A stretch of 35,022 nt of DNA from Achromobacter sp. Marseille-Q4962 (GCF_943737005.1 NZ_CALSFU010000033.1:1-35022), one strand, 5' to 3'; numbered from the stretch's first letter, positions 23,345 to 32,832 are shown. Translations and numbers: made by a program. The notes: generated from the letters alone by a model not told the origin.

Positions 23345-24415
23345 TCAGAAGATGTGGCGGAAGCCCACGGCGGCGCCGACCTGGTTGCTCTTGCCCGCGA
23401 TCTCGCCGCGGGTCGCGTCGCTCACCTTGTTCCAGTCCACGGTGCCGTAGAGCTGCGAGCGCTTGGACAGCGAGTACTCGGCCACGGCCACCAGGGCGTA
23501 GCGCTTGCCCTTGTCGCCTTCCTCGACCACGTTGCGGCTGCGGTCGAAATAGGCCGCGCCCGTGATGGCCCAGCGCGGCGTGGCCTGCCAGGTGACGCCG
23601 GCGAAGTAGCCGTTGTCGCGGCGGTCCAGGGCGGCGGTGGTGGTGCCGCCCATGACGCCGTTGACCCAGCCCGTCTCGTCGCGGCCGTTGTAGTAGCCGG
23701 CGAAGACCTTGGCGCCGTCGAACTGGTAGGAGGCGTTCAGGTTCCAGACGCGCTGGCGCTGGTCCGAATCGGTGGCCGCGCGGGTGTACTGGTAGGCGCC
23801 GCCCACGGCGAACTGGCCCAGGGTGTAGCGCAGGCTGGCGCCGTACTGCTGGCCGGCCTTCTTGTCGCCCCATTCGTCGCCGTTGGCCCACGACGCCATC
23901 ACGGCGAGATTGCCCAGCGTGTTGGCGTAGCGGAACGTGTTGTTGTTGCGTACGCGCGACATGGCGGCCGGCAGCCAGGCGTTCTGGTCATAGTTGCCGA
24001 CGGTGAGCGGGTCGAAATAGTCGGCCAGCAGGTCGAACATGACCGTGTTCTGCAGGCCCAGCGTCAGGGTGCCGATCTGGCCGCCGTCCAGGCCCACGTA
24101 GGCCAGGCGCCCGAAGGTCTTGCCCGAGGCCGAGGCATTGCCGTTCTGCATGTTGAAGCCGTTTTCCAGGCGGAAGAAGGCGCGCATGCCGTCGCCCAGG
24201 TCTTCCGAGCCGCGCAGGCCCCAGCGGCTGTTGGAGATGGCGCCGTTTTCCAGCGAGACGCGGCTGCCGTCCTGGCCCACGCTGCCCGAGCTGGTGCTCA
24301 GGTAGCGCACGCTGACGTCGGCAATGCCGTACAGGGTGACGCTGGTTTCGGCGCTGGCGGTGCCGGCCGCCAGCCCGAGGCCCGCCAGGGCCAGGGAAAG
24401 TGCGATGCGTTTCAA
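23345..24415 (-). CDS. Outer-membrane general porin (gram-negative porin, OmpC/Omp32-like)
   Basis: The 356-residue protein has a 22-residue signal peptide (KRIALSLALAGLGLAAGTASA) followed by ETSVTLYGIADVSVRY, the classic first strand of betaproteobacterial trimeric porins. It ends in the outer-membrane signature phenylalanine (GFRHIF). It should form a 16-stranded channel for small solutes. The start is a TTG at 24415: AAGGAG lies 7 bases upstream, the signal peptide begins exactly there, and the nearest upstream ATG would add a 43-residue head that overlaps the promoter. The TTG may limit expression. It may supply the periplasm with substrates for the neighbouring importers. Confidence 0.9.
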   Translation of the reverse strand: MKRIALSLALAGLGLAAGTASAETSVTLYGIADVSVRYLSTSSGSVGQDGSRVSLENGAISNSRWGLRGSEDLGDGMRAFFRLENGFNMQNGNASASGKTFGRLAYVGLDGGQIGTLTLGLQNTVMFDLLADYFDPLTVGNYDQNAWLPAAMSRVRNNNTFRYANTLGNLAVMASWANGDEWGDKKAGQQYGASLRYTLGQFAVGGAYQYTRAATDSDQRQRVWNLNASYQFDGAKVFAGYYNGRDETGWVNGVMGGTTTAALDRRDNGYFAGVTWQATPRWAITGAAYFDRSRNVVEEGDKGKRYALVAVAEYSLSKRSQLYGTVDWNKVSDATRGEIAGKSNQVGAAVGFRHIF

Positions 24416-24512
24416 ATCAGTGCTCCTTCGGGGAATCTTGGAATGCGCCAGGTTCGTGGCCCGGCGCTGACAGGACGCCGCACCGCCATGGTGCAGCGTG
24501 GACGCCCCCGGG

Positions 24513-24518
24513 ATTCTA
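24513..24518 (-). promoter_or_regulatory. -10 element of the porin promoter
   Basis: The minus strand reads TAGAAT directly after a run of T residues. Transcription would start near 24506, giving a leader of about 90 bases before the TTG start. The best -35 candidate (TTGCCC, 20 bases upstream) is poorly spaced, so a regulator may assist. Confidence 0.4.
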
Positions 24519-24580
24519 AAAAAGTTACGAATGTTTCGGGGCAATCAGGGCTTTGGCGTTTTCCCGGGTTTACAGGCGCC

Positions 24581-24616
24581 GAAAACGGGAAACGCGCCCG
24601 AAGGCGCGTTTCCCGT
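24581..24616 (-). terminator. Intrinsic terminator of TRAP operon 2
   Basis: Bases 24585-24598 and 24603-24616 form a perfect 14-bp stem with a tetraloop (TTCG on the minus strand). On the minus strand TTTTC follows the stem. It lies 25 bases after the dctM stop. Confidence 0.75.
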
Positions 24617-24641
24617 GAGCGGGGCCGGCACGGTCCCCGCG

Positions 24642-25943
24642 TCAGAGCTTCATGTGCTGCGGCAGCCAGGTGGCGATGCCGGGCATGGCGTACAGCAGCA
24701 GCACGGCCACGATCATGAGGAAGAACATCGGCAGCGAGGCGCGCGCGATATAGGGCAGTTCGCGCCCGCTCATGCCCGAGAGCACGAACAGGTTGAAACC
24801 CACCGGCGGCGTGATCTGCGCCATCTCCACCACGAACACGATGAAGATGCCGAACCAGATCAGGTCGATGCCGGCCGCCTGCACCGTGGGCAGCAGCACG
24901 CCCATGGTGAGCACCACGATGGAAATGCCGTCCAGGAAGCAGCCCAGCACGATGAAGAACACCATCAGCGCCATGATGAGCCAGAACTGCGACAGTCCCA
25001 GCCCGCCGATCCATTCCGCCAGCGCGCGCGGCAGGCCGATATAGCCCATGGCCAGCGTGAGGAACTGCGCGCCCGCCAGGATGAGCGCGATCATGCAGTA
25101 CAGCCGGGTGGCGCCCAGCAGCGACTGCATGAAGCTCGAACGGGTGAGCGAGCCCTGCAGCGCCGACAGGATGAGCGCGCCCACCACGCCCACCGCCGCG
25201 GCCTCGGTGGCCGTGGCGATGCCGGCGTAGATCGAGCCGAGCACGGCGCCGATCAGCAGCAGCACGGGGATGAGGTGGCGCGACTGCGAGAGCTTCTGGC
25301 GCAGCGTCAGGCCCGGGTCGGCCTGCGGCACCTCGCCGGGGTTGCGGACCGCCCACCAGGCGATGTGGCCCATGAAGAGCAGGGCCAGCAGGATGCCGGG
25401 CACGATGCCGGCGATGAAGAGCCGGGCGATCGACACGTCGGCCGCCACGCCGTAGACGATCATGATGATCGAAGGCGGGATGAGCAGGCCCAGCGTGCCC
25501 GCGCCCGACAGCGTGCCCAGGATCTTCTCCTCGGGATAGCCGCGGCGCGTGAGTTCCGGGATCGTCATCTTGCCGACCGTGGCGCAGGTGGCCGCCGAAG
25601 AACCCGACACGGCGGCGAAGATCGCGCAGCCGATCACGTTGGTGTGCAGCAGCCGGCCGGGCAGCCGGTTGAGCCAGGGAGCGAGCCCCTTGAACAGGTC
25701 TTCGGACAGGCGCGTGCGGAACAGGATTTCCCCCATCCACAGGAAGAGGGGCAGGGCGGTGAGCGTCCAGCTGGAGGCGGCGCCCCAGATAGTGACGGCC
25801 ATGGCGTCGCCGGCCGGGCGGCTGGAGAGGATCTCCATGCCGATCCAGGCGGTGCCGGCCAGCGTCAGGCCGACCCAGACGCCGCAGCCCAGCAGCGCGA
25901 AGATCGAGACGACGAGCAGGGTGATGACTAGGATTTCATTCAT
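24642..25943 (-). CDS. dctM: TRAP transporter large permease (DctM family), system 2
   Basis: The 433-residue polytopic protein starts at the ATG at 25943 (MNEILVITLLVVSIFALLG), inside the end of dctQ by 8 bases. DctM signatures: LPLFLWMGEILFRT, SGSSAATCATVGKM, LGLLIPPSIIMIVYG, and the C-terminal ITPPVGFNLFV. It is the Na+-coupled translocation subunit. It is diverged from the DctM at 13116-14399, so the two systems are not a recent duplication. Confidence 0.92.
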   Translation of the reverse strand: MNEILVITLLVVSIFALLGCGVWVGLTLAGTAWIGMEILSSRPAGDAMAVTIWGAASSWTLTALPLFLWMGEILFRTRLSEDLFKGLAPWLNRLPGRLLHTNVIGCAIFAAVSGSSAATCATVGKMTIPELTRRGYPEEKILGTLSGAGTLGLLIPPSIIMIVYGVAADVSIARLFIAGIVPGILLALLFMGHIAWWAVRNPGEVPQADPGLTLRQKLSQSRHLIPVLLLIGAVLGSIYAGIATATEAAAVGVVGALILSALQGSLTRSSFMQSLLGATRLYCMIALILAGAQFLTLAMGYIGLPRALAEWIGGLGLSQFWLIMALMVFFIVLGCFLDGISIVVLTMGVLLPTVQAAGIDLIWFGIFIVFVVEMAQITPPVGFNLFVLSGMSGRELPYIARASLPMFFLMIVAVLLLYAMPGIATWLPQHMKL

Positions 25944-26436
25944 GGGTTTGCTGCGAAGTGGCGGCGGCGAAGCCGCGCAGGCGGCGGACCAGCTCGTCGA
26001 CCAGGGCGACCAGGAACAGCGCCGTGCCCGCGGCCATGCTGACCTGGGGAATCCAGAGCGGCGTGGCGTCGTTGGACGTGGAGATGTCGTTGAATTGCCA
26101 GGAATCGTAGGCGAGCTTGGCGCTGAAGTAGGCGAAGGCGGCGGCCAGCACGCAGCCGACCGCCAGCGCGAAGATGTCCAGCCGGCGGCTGTTGGCCGGC
26201 GCCAGCGCATTCAGCACCAGCGTCACGCGGATGTGTTCGCCGTGCTTGAACGTGCTGGCCAGGGCCAGAAAGCCCGCCGCCGCCATGAAATACCCGGCAT
26301 AGGCGTCGGTGCCGGGTATGTTCAGGCTGAGCTGGCGCGCGATGATGGCGGCCAGCACGGAAACCAGCACGCCCACGGTGCAGAGCGCGGCCAGCAGGCC
26401 GGCCGCGCCATAAAGACCATCCAGGAAACGGCGCAT
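25936..26436 (-). CDS. dctQ: TRAP transporter small permease (DctQ family), system 2
   Basis: The 166-residue protein has four helices and the DctQ-typical ASTFKHGEHIRVTLVLN segment between helices 2 and 3. It follows dctP with a 7-base gap and overlaps dctM by 8 bases, so all three are likely translated from one message. No hairpin lies between dctP and dctQ here, unlike in system 1. Confidence 0.87.
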   Translation of the reverse strand: MRRFLDGLYGAAGLLAALCTVGVLVSVLAAIIARQLSLNIPGTDAYAGYFMAAAGFLALASTFKHGEHIRVTLVLNALAPANSRRLDIFALAVGCVLAAAFAYFSAKLAYDSWQFNDISTSNDATPLWIPQVSMAAGTALFLVALVDELVRRLRGFAAATSQQTHE

Positions 26437-26443
26437 GGCGATG

Positions 26444-27418
26444 TCACTGCTTCCGGTAGGCTTCGATCATGGCCTGGCCGTCGGCGCCGGCCTTCTTGAG
26501 CCAGTCGTCGAGCATGCGCTTGCCCACCACGCCCAGTCCTTCCTTCAGTTCCACCGTGGGCGGGATGATTTCCATGCCGTTCTTGGTGAGCTCCTGCTGG
26601 TACCACTTGTTCTTTTCCTGCGAGAGTTTCCAGCCGCGCTCTTCCGCCTGCGCGCCGGCTTTCCTGAGCGCCGCCTGCGTGTCGGGGTCGAGCGCGTCGA
26701 AAGCCTTCTTGTTCACGAGGACCGCGTTCTTCGGCAGCCAGGCTTGCGTGTCGTAGAACTTCTTGATGTACTCGTAGGTCTTGGTGTCGTAGCCGGTGGA
26801 AGCCGAGGACATGTAGGAGTCGATGACGCCGGTGGCCATGGCCTGGGCCAGCTCGGCCTGCTGCACGGTCACGGGCTGCGCGCCGACGATTTCGGCGATC
26901 TTGGCCGTGACGGGGCTGTAGGCGCGCCATTTCAGGCCCTTCATGTCGGCGATCTGCTTGATGTCCTTGTTGGCGAAAATGCCCTGCGGCGGCCACGCCA
27001 CGGCGTACAGCAGCATCATGCCCTGCGAGGCGAGCTTCTTCTCCAGGAAGGGCTTCTGCGCCTGGTAGAGCTTGAACGAGGCGTCGTAGCCCGTGGCCAG
27101 GAAGGGCAGGCCATCCAGTTCGTAGAGCGGATCTTCGTTGGCGAAGTTGGTCAGCAGGATCTCGCCGATCTGGGCCTGGTTGCCCTGCACGGCGCGTTTG
27201 ATTTCAGGCGCCTTGTACAGCGATGCGTTGTTGTGCAGCGTGATCTTCAGCTTGCCGCCCGACAGGGTGTCCACGTCCTTGATGAAGGTGTTCAGGTTCT
27301 CGACGTGGAAGTTGCTGGCGGGATAGGCGCTGGGCAAGTCCCACTTGGTCTGGGCCTGGGCCCCCGCGCTGAAAGCCAGGACGACGCTGCCGGCCAGCAG
27401 CGAGATTTTCTTGTACAT
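26444..27418 (-). CDS. dctP: TRAP transporter substrate-binding protein (DctP family), system 2
   Basis: The 324-residue protein starts at the ATG at 27418 after GAAGGA. It has a Sec signal peptide (1-22, ending AQA) and the DctP fold: HVENLNTFIKDVDTLSGGKL near 39-58 and LKWRAYSPVTAKI near 167, where the conserved arginine normally grips a carboxylate. Mature cysteines are absent, unlike system 1. It is first in the P-Q-M operon. A -10 TAGAAT (27517-27522, minus strand) and an upstream dyad (27560-27573) suggest activator control. The ligand is unknown, probably a carboxylate. Confidence 0.9.
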   Translation of the reverse strand: MYKKISLLAGSVVLAFSAGAQAQTKWDLPSAYPASNFHVENLNTFIKDVDTLSGGKLKITLHNNASLYKAPEIKRAVQGNQAQIGEILLTNFANEDPLYELDGLPFLATGYDASFKLYQAQKPFLEKKLASQGMMLLYAVAWPPQGIFANKDIKQIADMKGLKWRAYSPVTAKIAEIVGAQPVTVQQAELAQAMATGVIDSYMSSASTGYDTKTYEYIKKFYDTQAWLPKNAVLVNKKAFDALDPDTQAALRKAGAQAEERGWKLSQEKNKWYQQELTKNGMEIIPPTVELKEGLGVVGKRMLDDWLKKAGADGQAMIEAYRKQ

Positions 27419-27516
27419 GGACGGTCCTTCTCTGCAAATGGGTGAAGGCGGGCGGACGCCCGCGGGCATTGCGAAACAAAGGGCGGCGCAAACGGCGCGC
27501 TGCAAAAAGCGCTGCC

Positions 27517-27522
27517 ATTCTA
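27517..27522 (-). promoter_or_regulatory. -10 element of TRAP operon 2
   Basis: The minus strand reads TAGAAT, placing the start near 27510 and giving a leader of about 90 bases with a small hairpin (27448-27463). No good -35 is seen, consistent with need for an activator at the upstream dyad. Confidence 0.4.
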
Positions 27523-27559
27523 TGTTGCCGGATGGGCGCACAGGGCCGCGAGTCCACGC

Positions 27560-27573
27560 AATTACGGGTAATT
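27560..27573. promoter_or_regulatory. Operator-like dyad AATTAC-GG-GTAATT
   Basis: A perfect 6-base inverted repeat with a 2-base spacer lies between dctP (minus) and nudC (plus), centred about 57 bases upstream of the predicted dctP start. It is AT-rich in a GC-rich setting. The regulator is not identifiable from the window. Confidence 0.5.
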
Positions 27574-27674
27574 CCTAGGATGCGAGGCCGTCGCCGGCGC
27601 GCGGACCGGGCCGTGCAGGCCGCCGCGTTTTTTTCTAAGATTCCGCCATTGACGCGCTTGCACATGGGACATCC

Positions 27675-28436
27675 GTGAACTTCATATTTCGCCGCGACGA
27701 ATTGCTGGTCCGCCTGGACGCCGGCGGATTTCCCGATGAGGAAGTCTGCGCCCGCCTGGAAGTGTCGCTGGAGCCGGTCTGGCTGGAGCAGGGCTCGCCC
27801 TATCGCACGGCGCACGTGCCGCCGCAGCTCGAAGCGCCCGACGGCTACGTCTTTCGCAAGTTGCGCAGCCTGTTCGGCGAATTCGACGACCAGCGCATCG
27901 CGCTCGCCGGCCGCGCCTACCAGATCGCGGAATGGGCCCGCACGCACCGCTATTGCGGCGCCTGCGGCGCGCCCATGCAGCGCGCCGCGGCCGAGTTCTG
28001 CATGCGTTGCCCGGCCTGCGGCTTCTCCGCGTATCCGCGCATTTCGCCGGCCATGATGGTGCTGGTGCGCCGCGGCGACCACATCCTGCTGGCTCGCCAC
28101 GCGGCCGTCGCGGCCACGCGCTACACGGCGCTGGCCGGTTTCGTCGAGCCGGGCGAGAGCATCGAGCAGACGGTGCATCGCGAGGTCTACGAAGAGGTGG
28201 GGCTGGAAGTGGGCAACCTGCGCTACTTCGGCAGCCAGCCCTGGCCGTTTCCGCATTCGCTCATGGTGGCCTTCACGGCCGATTACGTTTCGGGCGACAT
28301 CCGCGTGCAGCCGGAAGAAATCGCCGACGCGCGCTGGTTCGGGCCGGGCGACGCCATGCCGCCGATCGCGCCGCGCATTTCCATCGCGGGCTCGCTGATC
28401 CGCGCCCACATGCCCGCCGCCTGGGCCGCCGCCTGA
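27675..28436 (+). CDS. nudC: NAD+ diphosphatase / NADH pyrophosphatase (Nudix)
   Basis: The 253-residue protein has an N-terminal NudC-like region, a zinc ribbon (C94, C97, C112, C115), the Nudix box GFVEPGESIEQTVHREVYEEVGL at 155-177 with its REVYEE core, and SQPWPFPHS at 187-195, the signature that separates NudC from other Nudix enzymes. NudC cleaves NADH/NAD to NMN(H) and AMP and removes NAD caps from RNA 5' ends. The GTG at 27675 is chosen by the NFIFRRDELLVRL start and a GGGA site. A -10-like TAAGAT lies at 27636-27641. It is probably monocistronic, with a small hairpin at 28460-28476 after the stop. Confidence 0.94.
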   Translation: MNFIFRRDELLVRLDAGGFPDEEVCARLEVSLEPVWLEQGSPYRTAHVPPQLEAPDGYVFRKLRSLFGEFDDQRIALAGRAYQIAEWARTHRYCGACGAPMQRAAAEFCMRCPACGFSAYPRISPAMMVLVRRGDHILLARHAAVAATRYTALAGFVEPGESIEQTVHREVYEEVGLEVGNLRYFGSQPWPFPHSLMVAFTADYVSGDIRVQPEEIADARWFGPGDAMPPIAPRISIAGSLIRAHMPAAWAAA

Positions 28437-28532
28437 ATCTCCGCCCGGCCCTCCACGTCGCCGCGATACCCGCGGCATCCTGGGGATTACCCTCGAAAAC
28501 GGTGATCCGGTCCGCCGTACAACGATTTTTTA

Positions 28533-28561
28533 TTGAGAAAACGTCGATAAATTATTAGTAT
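28533..28561 (+). promoter_or_regulatory. Sigma-70 promoter of the marR-hyu operon
   Basis: TTGAGA (28533-28538) and TAGTAT (28556-28561) are separated by exactly 17 bases in an AT-rich stretch that stands out from the surroundings. Transcription would start near 28568, within the downstream dyad. This is the clearest consensus promoter in the window. Confidence 0.7.
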
Positions 28562-28563
28562 TC

Positions 28564-28581
28564 TGCGAATCTGAATTCGCA
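28564..28581. promoter_or_regulatory. MarR-type operator dyad at the transcription start
   Basis: TGCGAAT (28564-28570) and ATTCGCA (28575-28581) are exact inverted copies separated by CTGA. Half-site spacing and position over the start point suit a MarR-family repressor dimer, so autoregulation of the gene 12 bases downstream is likely. Confidence 0.6.
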
Positions 28582-28593
28582 TCGCACGCCCTC

Positions 28594-29103
28594 ATGGCCA
28601 AGCCCCTCATTGCGTCTTCCGCCCATCTCGCGGGCGGCAGCGCGCCGGATCTGTCGGAAGTGGAATTCGGTCTCATGATCGCCAGCCACGCCTTCAACCG
28701 CTGGACGGTGCGGTGCATGGCCGCGGCCGGACTGCCCGACCTGACCCCCACCGACGTGATGGTGGTGCACCACGTCTATCACCGCCAGCGGCCCAAAAAG
28801 CTGGCGGACATCTGCTTCACGCTCAACGTCGAGGACACCCACATCGTCAGCTATTCGCTCAAGAAGCTGGAGCGGCTGGGCATGGTGCGCGGCCAGCGCA
28901 GCGGCAAAGAGGTGTTCTACAGCGTCACGCCGGAAGGCGCGCAGATCATCCAGCGCTATGCCGAGATCCGCGAGCAATGCCTGACCTCCGGCCTGGAGGC
29001 GCCGGGCAGCGGCGGGCTGGAATTCAGCCGCCAGCTTGCCCATGCGCTGCGCGCGCTGTCGGGCCTGTACGACCAGGCCGCGCGGGCGGCCACCTCCCTC
29101 TAA
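28594..29103 (+). CDS. MarR-family winged-helix regulator
   Basis: The 169-residue protein has a winged helix-turn-helix in the middle: helices around KKLADICFTLNVEDTHIVSYSLKKLERLGMV (about 68-98) and a wing with RSGKEVFYSVTPEG (about 102-115). N- and C-terminal helices would form the dimer. It belongs to a MarR subgroup whose members are annotated as predicted winged-helix regulators. It sits 54 bases upstream of the HyuA-HyuB gene in the same direction, behind a strong promoter with an operator-like dyad. It therefore probably represses this two-gene unit until a substrate or intermediate binds (inference). Confidence 0.88.
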   Translation: MAKPLIASSAHLAGGSAPDLSEVEFGLMIASHAFNRWTVRCMAAAGLPDLTPTDVMVVHHVYHRQRPKKLADICFTLNVEDTHIVSYSLKKLERLGMVRGQRSGKEVFYSVTPEGAQIIQRYAEIREQCLTSGLEAPGSGGLEFSRQLAHALRALSGLYDQAARAATSL

Positions 29104-29157
29104 CTCGCCTCCAACGCGCCGCGACGCGGCGTTTCCCCTGTTTCCGAGGAATTATTC

Positions 29158-32100
29158 ATGAAGTGGCAATTCTGGATCGACCGTGGCGGCACGTTCACCG
29201 ACATCGTGGCGCGCCGTCCCGACGGCGGCATGAGCACCGCCAAGATGCTGTCGGAAAACCCCGAGCAGTACCGCGACGCCGCGGTGGCGGGCATCCGCAA
29301 GCTGCTGGGCCTCGCGCCCGGCGAGCCCGTGCCCGCCGAGCGGGTGGAATGCGTCAAGATGGGCACCACCGTGGCTACCAACGCGCTGCTCGAGCGCAAG
29401 GGCGAACGCACGCTGCTGGTGACCACGCGGGGATTCCGCGACGGCCTGCGCATCGCCTACCAGAACCGGCCGCGCCTGTTCGACCGCAACGTGGCGCTGC
29501 CCGAGATGCTGTACGAGGAGGTGGTGGAGGCCGACGAGCGCGTGGCGGCCGACGGCTCGGTGGTGCGCGAGCTCAACGAGGAGGCGCTGCGGCGCGACAT
29601 GCAGGCGGCCTACGACCGCGGCATCCGCGCGGTGGCTATCGTCTTCATGCACGCCTGGCACGCCGGCGGGCACGAGCAGCGCGCCGCGCGCATCGCGCGC
29701 GAGATCGGTTTCACCCAGATATCGGCCTCGCACGAGGTCAGCCCGCTCATCAAGTACGTGTCGCGCGGCGACACCACGGTGGTGGACGCCTATCTGTCGC
29801 CCATCCTGAAGCGCTATGTGGACCAGGTCGCCAGCGAGCTGCCGGGCATCCGCCTCATGTTCATGCAATCCAGCGGCGGCCTGACGGACGCGCACCGCTT
29901 CCGCGGCAAGGACGCGATCCTGTCGGGGCCGGCCGGCGGCATCGTGGGCATGGTGCGCACCAGCGAGGCCGCGGGTTTTCCCAAGGTCATCGGCTTTGAC
30001 ATGGGCGGCACCTCCACCGACGTGTCGCACTATGCGGGCGAATTCGAGCGCGAATTCGAGACGTTGGTGGCCGGCGTGCGCATGCGCGCGCCCATGATGA
30101 GCATCCACACCGTGGCGGCCGGCGGCGGCTCCATCCTGCATTTCGACGGCGCGCGCCTGCGCGTGGGCCCGGATTCCGCGGGCGCCAATCCGGGGCCGGC
30201 CTGCTACCGGCGCGGCGGGCCGCTGGCCGTGACCGATTGCAACGTGCTGCTGGGCAAGATCCAGCCCGACTTCTTTCCCCGGGTGTTCGGCCCGAACGCC
30301 GACGAGCCGCTGGACCGCGACGTGGTGCAGCGGCGCTTTGCCGACATGGCGCGCGAGGTGCGCGAAGCCACCGGGCGAGAGATGACGCCCGAACAGCTGG
30401 CCGAAGGCTTTCTCGAGATCGCCGTGGGCAACATGGCCGAGGCGATCAAGCGCATTTCGGTGCAGCGCGGCCACGACGTGACAGAGTATGCGCTCACGGT
30501 GTTCGGCGGGGCGGGCGGCCAGCACGCCTGCCTGGTGGCCGACGCGCTGGGCATGACCACCGTCTTCGCGCATCCGCTGGGCGGCGTGCTGTCGGCCTAC
30601 GGCATGGGCCTGGCCGACCAGACCGACATCCGCCAGAAGACGGTCGAGAAAGTGCTGGACGAAGCGCTCATGCAGGAACTGGAGGCGGAGCTGGATGCGC
30701 TGGCCGGACAGGCGGCGGGCGAGCTGCGCCGCCAGCATGTGGCCGAGAACGACATCGGCGTGCAGCGCCGCCTGCACCTGAAATACCGTGGCACCGACAC
30801 CGCGCTGGAGGTGCCGTATTCCACGCTGGCGCAGGTGCGCCGGGATTTCGAGGCGGGCTACCGGCAGCGCTATTCCTTCCTCATGCCCGACCGCGAGCTG
30901 GTGGTGGAGACGATTTCGGTCGAAGCCACCGGCGGCGGCGAGCCGGTGCGCGAGGCGCCGCCCGCGCGCCGCCGCGAAGGCCCGCTGGCGCCGCGCCGCA
31001 CGGTCCGCATGTACAGCGCGGGCGCGTGGCGCGACACGCCGCTCTACGTGCGCGAAGACATGACGGGCGGCGACGCGGTGGCGGGCCCGGCCATCATCTC
31101 GGAGCCCAACCAGACCACCGTGGTCGAGCCGGGCTGGCGCGCCGAGCTGACGGCGCAGGACCACTTCGTGATCCGCCGCGTCCAGGCGCGTCCCGAGCGC
31201 CGGGCCGTGGGCACGCAGGCCGACCCGGTCATGCTGGAAGTCTTCAACAACCTGTTCATGTCCATCGCCGAGCAGATGGGCTACCGGCTGCAGAACACGG
31301 CGTATTCGGTCAACATCAAGGAGCGCCTGGACTTCTCGTGCGCGATCTTCGATGCGCAGGGACGCCTGATCGCCAACGCCCCGCATATGCCGGTGCACCT
31401 GGGTTCCATGGGCGAATCGGTGCGCACCGTCATGAACGCCAACCGCGGCCGCATGATGCCGGGCGACGCCTATGTGGTGAACGACCCGTACCACGGCGGC
31501 ACGCACCTGCCGGACGTCACGGTGATTACCCCGGTGTTCGACCGCGCGGGCAGGGACATCCTCTTTTACGTGGGGTCGCGCGGGCACCATGCCGACATCG
31601 GCGGCACCACGCCGGGCTCCATGCCGCCCGATTCGCGCACGGTGGAAGACGAAGGCGTGCTCTTCACCAATTTCCAGCTCGTGAAGAACGGCGAATTCCG
31701 CGAGCAGGCCGCGCGCGAGATCCTGGGCTCGGGCCGCTGGCCGGCGCGCAATCCGGACCAGAACATCGCCGACCTGCATGCCCAGATCGCCGCCAACGAG
31801 AAGGGCGTGCAGGAGCTGCTGCGCATGTGCGACCACTTCGGCCTGGAGGTGGTGCGGGCTTATATGGGGCATGTGCAGGACAACGCCGAGGAGGCCGTGC
31901 GGCGCGTGATTTCCGTGCTGCGCGACGGCAGCTACGAATACCCGCTGGACAACGGCGCGGTGATCCGCGTGGCCGTGCGCGTGGACCGCGAGGCGCGCAG
32001 CGCCGTGGTGGACTTCACCGGCACGTCCCCGCAGTTGGAGAACAATTTCAACGCGCCCGGCGCCATCGCGGTGGCCGCCGTGCTGTACGTGTTCCGCACG

Positions 32101-32781
32101 CTGGTCAACGACGACATTCCGCTCAACGACGGATGCCTGGTGCCGCTGGAGATCATCCTGCCCGAAGGGTCCATGCTGCGCCCGAACCCGCCGGCCTCGG
32201 TGGTGGCGGGCAACGTGGAAACGTCCATGTGCATCGTCAATGCGCTGTACGGCGCGCTGGGCGTGCTGGCGGCCAGCCAGGGCACCATGAACAACTTCAC
32301 CTTCGGCAACGCGCGCTACCAGTACTACGAAACCATCTCGGGCGGCACCGGCGCCGGGCCGGTGCGCATCGATGCGTGCGGGCCGCGCGACGAGGGCTTC
32401 GCGGGCACGTCGGTGGTGCAGGCGCACATGACGAACTCGCGCCTGACCGATCCGGAAGTGCTGGAGTTCCGCTTCCCGGTGCGGCTGGAGTCATACGAGA
32501 TCCGCCATGGATCCGGCGGCGCGGGCCGCTATCGCGGCGGCGACGGCGGAGTGCGCCGCATCCGTTTCCTGGAAGACATGACGGCGGCCATCCTGTCGAA
32601 CAACCGGCGCTACGCCCCGTTCGGCCTGGCGGGCGGAGGGCCCGGCGCGCTGGGGCGCAACTATGTGGAGCGCGCCGACGGCACGGTGACCTCGCTGGGG
32701 CCGCAGGACAGCGCCCAGCTGCGCGCGGGCGACGTGTTCGTGGTGGAGACGCCCGGAGGCGGAGGCTACGGCGAGGCGTAG
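29158..32781 (+). CDS. Single-chain hydantoinase/5-oxoprolinase-like protein (HyuA-HyuB fusion)
   Basis: The 1207-residue protein combines a HyuA half (about 1-680) and a HyuB half (about 690-1207), the arrangement and length of ATP-dependent 5-oxoprolinase. The HyuA half opens with the phosphate-binding [11 protein letters not shown] and repeats it as [12 protein letters not shown] near 279, as in ASKHA-fold ATPases. The HyuB half starts at [20 protein letters not shown] and contains [19 protein letters not shown], with likely metal ligands, and ends [11 protein letters not shown] then GGGYGE. The reaction would be ATP-driven opening of 5-oxoproline or a related lactam/hydantoin ring. Many members are misannotated, and the substrate needs assay. 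A GAGGAAT ribosome site precedes the ATG; the marR gene is upstream. Confidence 0.9.
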   Translation: MKWQFWIDRGGTFTDIVARRPDGGMSTAKMLSENPEQYRDAAVAGIRKLLGLAPGEPVPAERVECVKMGTTVATNALLERKGERTLLVTTRGFRDGLRIAYQNRPRLFDRNVALPEMLYEEVVEADERVAADGSVVRELNEEALRRDMQAAYDRGIRAVAIVFMHAWHAGGHEQRAARIAREIGFTQISASHEVSPLIKYVSRGDTTVVDAYLSPILKRYVDQVASELPGIRLMFMQSSGGLTDAHRFRGKDAILSGPAGGIVGMVRTSEAAGFPKVIGFDMGGTSTDVSHYAGEFEREFETLVAGVRMRAPMMSIHTVAAGGGSILHFDGARLRVGPDSAGANPGPACYRRGGPLAVTDCNVLLGKIQPDFFPRVFGPNADEPLDRDVVQRRFADMAREVREATGREMTPEQLAEGFLEIAVGNMAEAIKRISVQRGHDVTEYALTVFGGAGGQHACLVADALGMTTVFAHPLGGVLSAYGMGLADQTDIRQKTVEKVLDEALMQELEAELDALAGQAAGELRRQHVAENDIGVQRRLHLKYRGTDTALEVPYSTLAQVRRDFEAGYRQRYSFLMPDRELVVETISVEATGGGEPVREAPPARRREGPLAPRRTVRMYSAGAWRDTPLYVREDMTGGDAVAGPAIISEPNQTTVVEPGWRAELTAQDHFVIRRVQARPERRAVGTQADPVMLEVFNNLFMSIAEQMGYRLQNTAYSVNIKERLDFSCAIFDAQGRLIANAPHMPVHLGSMGESVRTVMNANRGRMMPGDAYVVNDPYHGGTHLPDVTVITPVFDRAGRDILFYVGSRGHHADIGGTTPGSMPPDSRTVEDEGVLFTNFQLVKNGEFREQAAREILGSGRWPARNPDQNIADLHAQIAANEKGVQELLRMCDHFGLEVVRAYMGHVQDNAEEAVRRVISVLRDGSYEYPLDNGAVIRVAVRVDREARSAVVDFTGTSPQLENNFNAPGAIAVAAVLYVFRTLVNDDIPLNDGCLVPLEIILPEGSMLRPNPPASVVAGNVETSMCIVNALYGALGVLAASQGTMNNFTFGNARYQYYETISGGTGAGPVRIDACGPRDEGFAGTSVVQAHMTNSRLTDPEVLEFRFPVRLESYEIRHGSGGAGRYRGGDGGVRRIRFLEDMTAAILSNNRRYAPFGLAGGGPGALGRNYVERADGTVTSLGPQDSAQLRAGDVFVVETPGGGGYGEA

Positions 32782-32797
32782 GCGGCGAATGCGTTGC

Positions 32798-32820
32798 GCG
32801 GCGGCTCCCCGGGCCGCCGC
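32798..32820. terminator. Hairpin between convergent hyuAB-like and C45 genes
   Basis: GCGGCGGC (32798-32805) pairs with GCCGCCGC (32813-32820) around seven bases. No T-run follows on either strand. Its position 16 bases after one stop and 12 bases from the other suggests a weak bidirectional terminator. Confidence 0.5.
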
Positions 32821-32832
32821 GGCGCACGGGCC

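Noticed and set aside
24416..24544. Extension of the porin to an upstream ATG at 24544
   Set aside because: The added residues are not signal-like, overlap the predicted promoter, and the ribosome site and signal peptide agree with the TTG at 24415.
29152..32427. A 1091-codon open frame on the minus strand opposite the HyuA-HyuB gene
   Set aside because: It is a mirror frame of a GC-rich gene: very rich in His, Arg, Ala and Gly with no recognisable domain, while the plus-strand frame has full family motifs.
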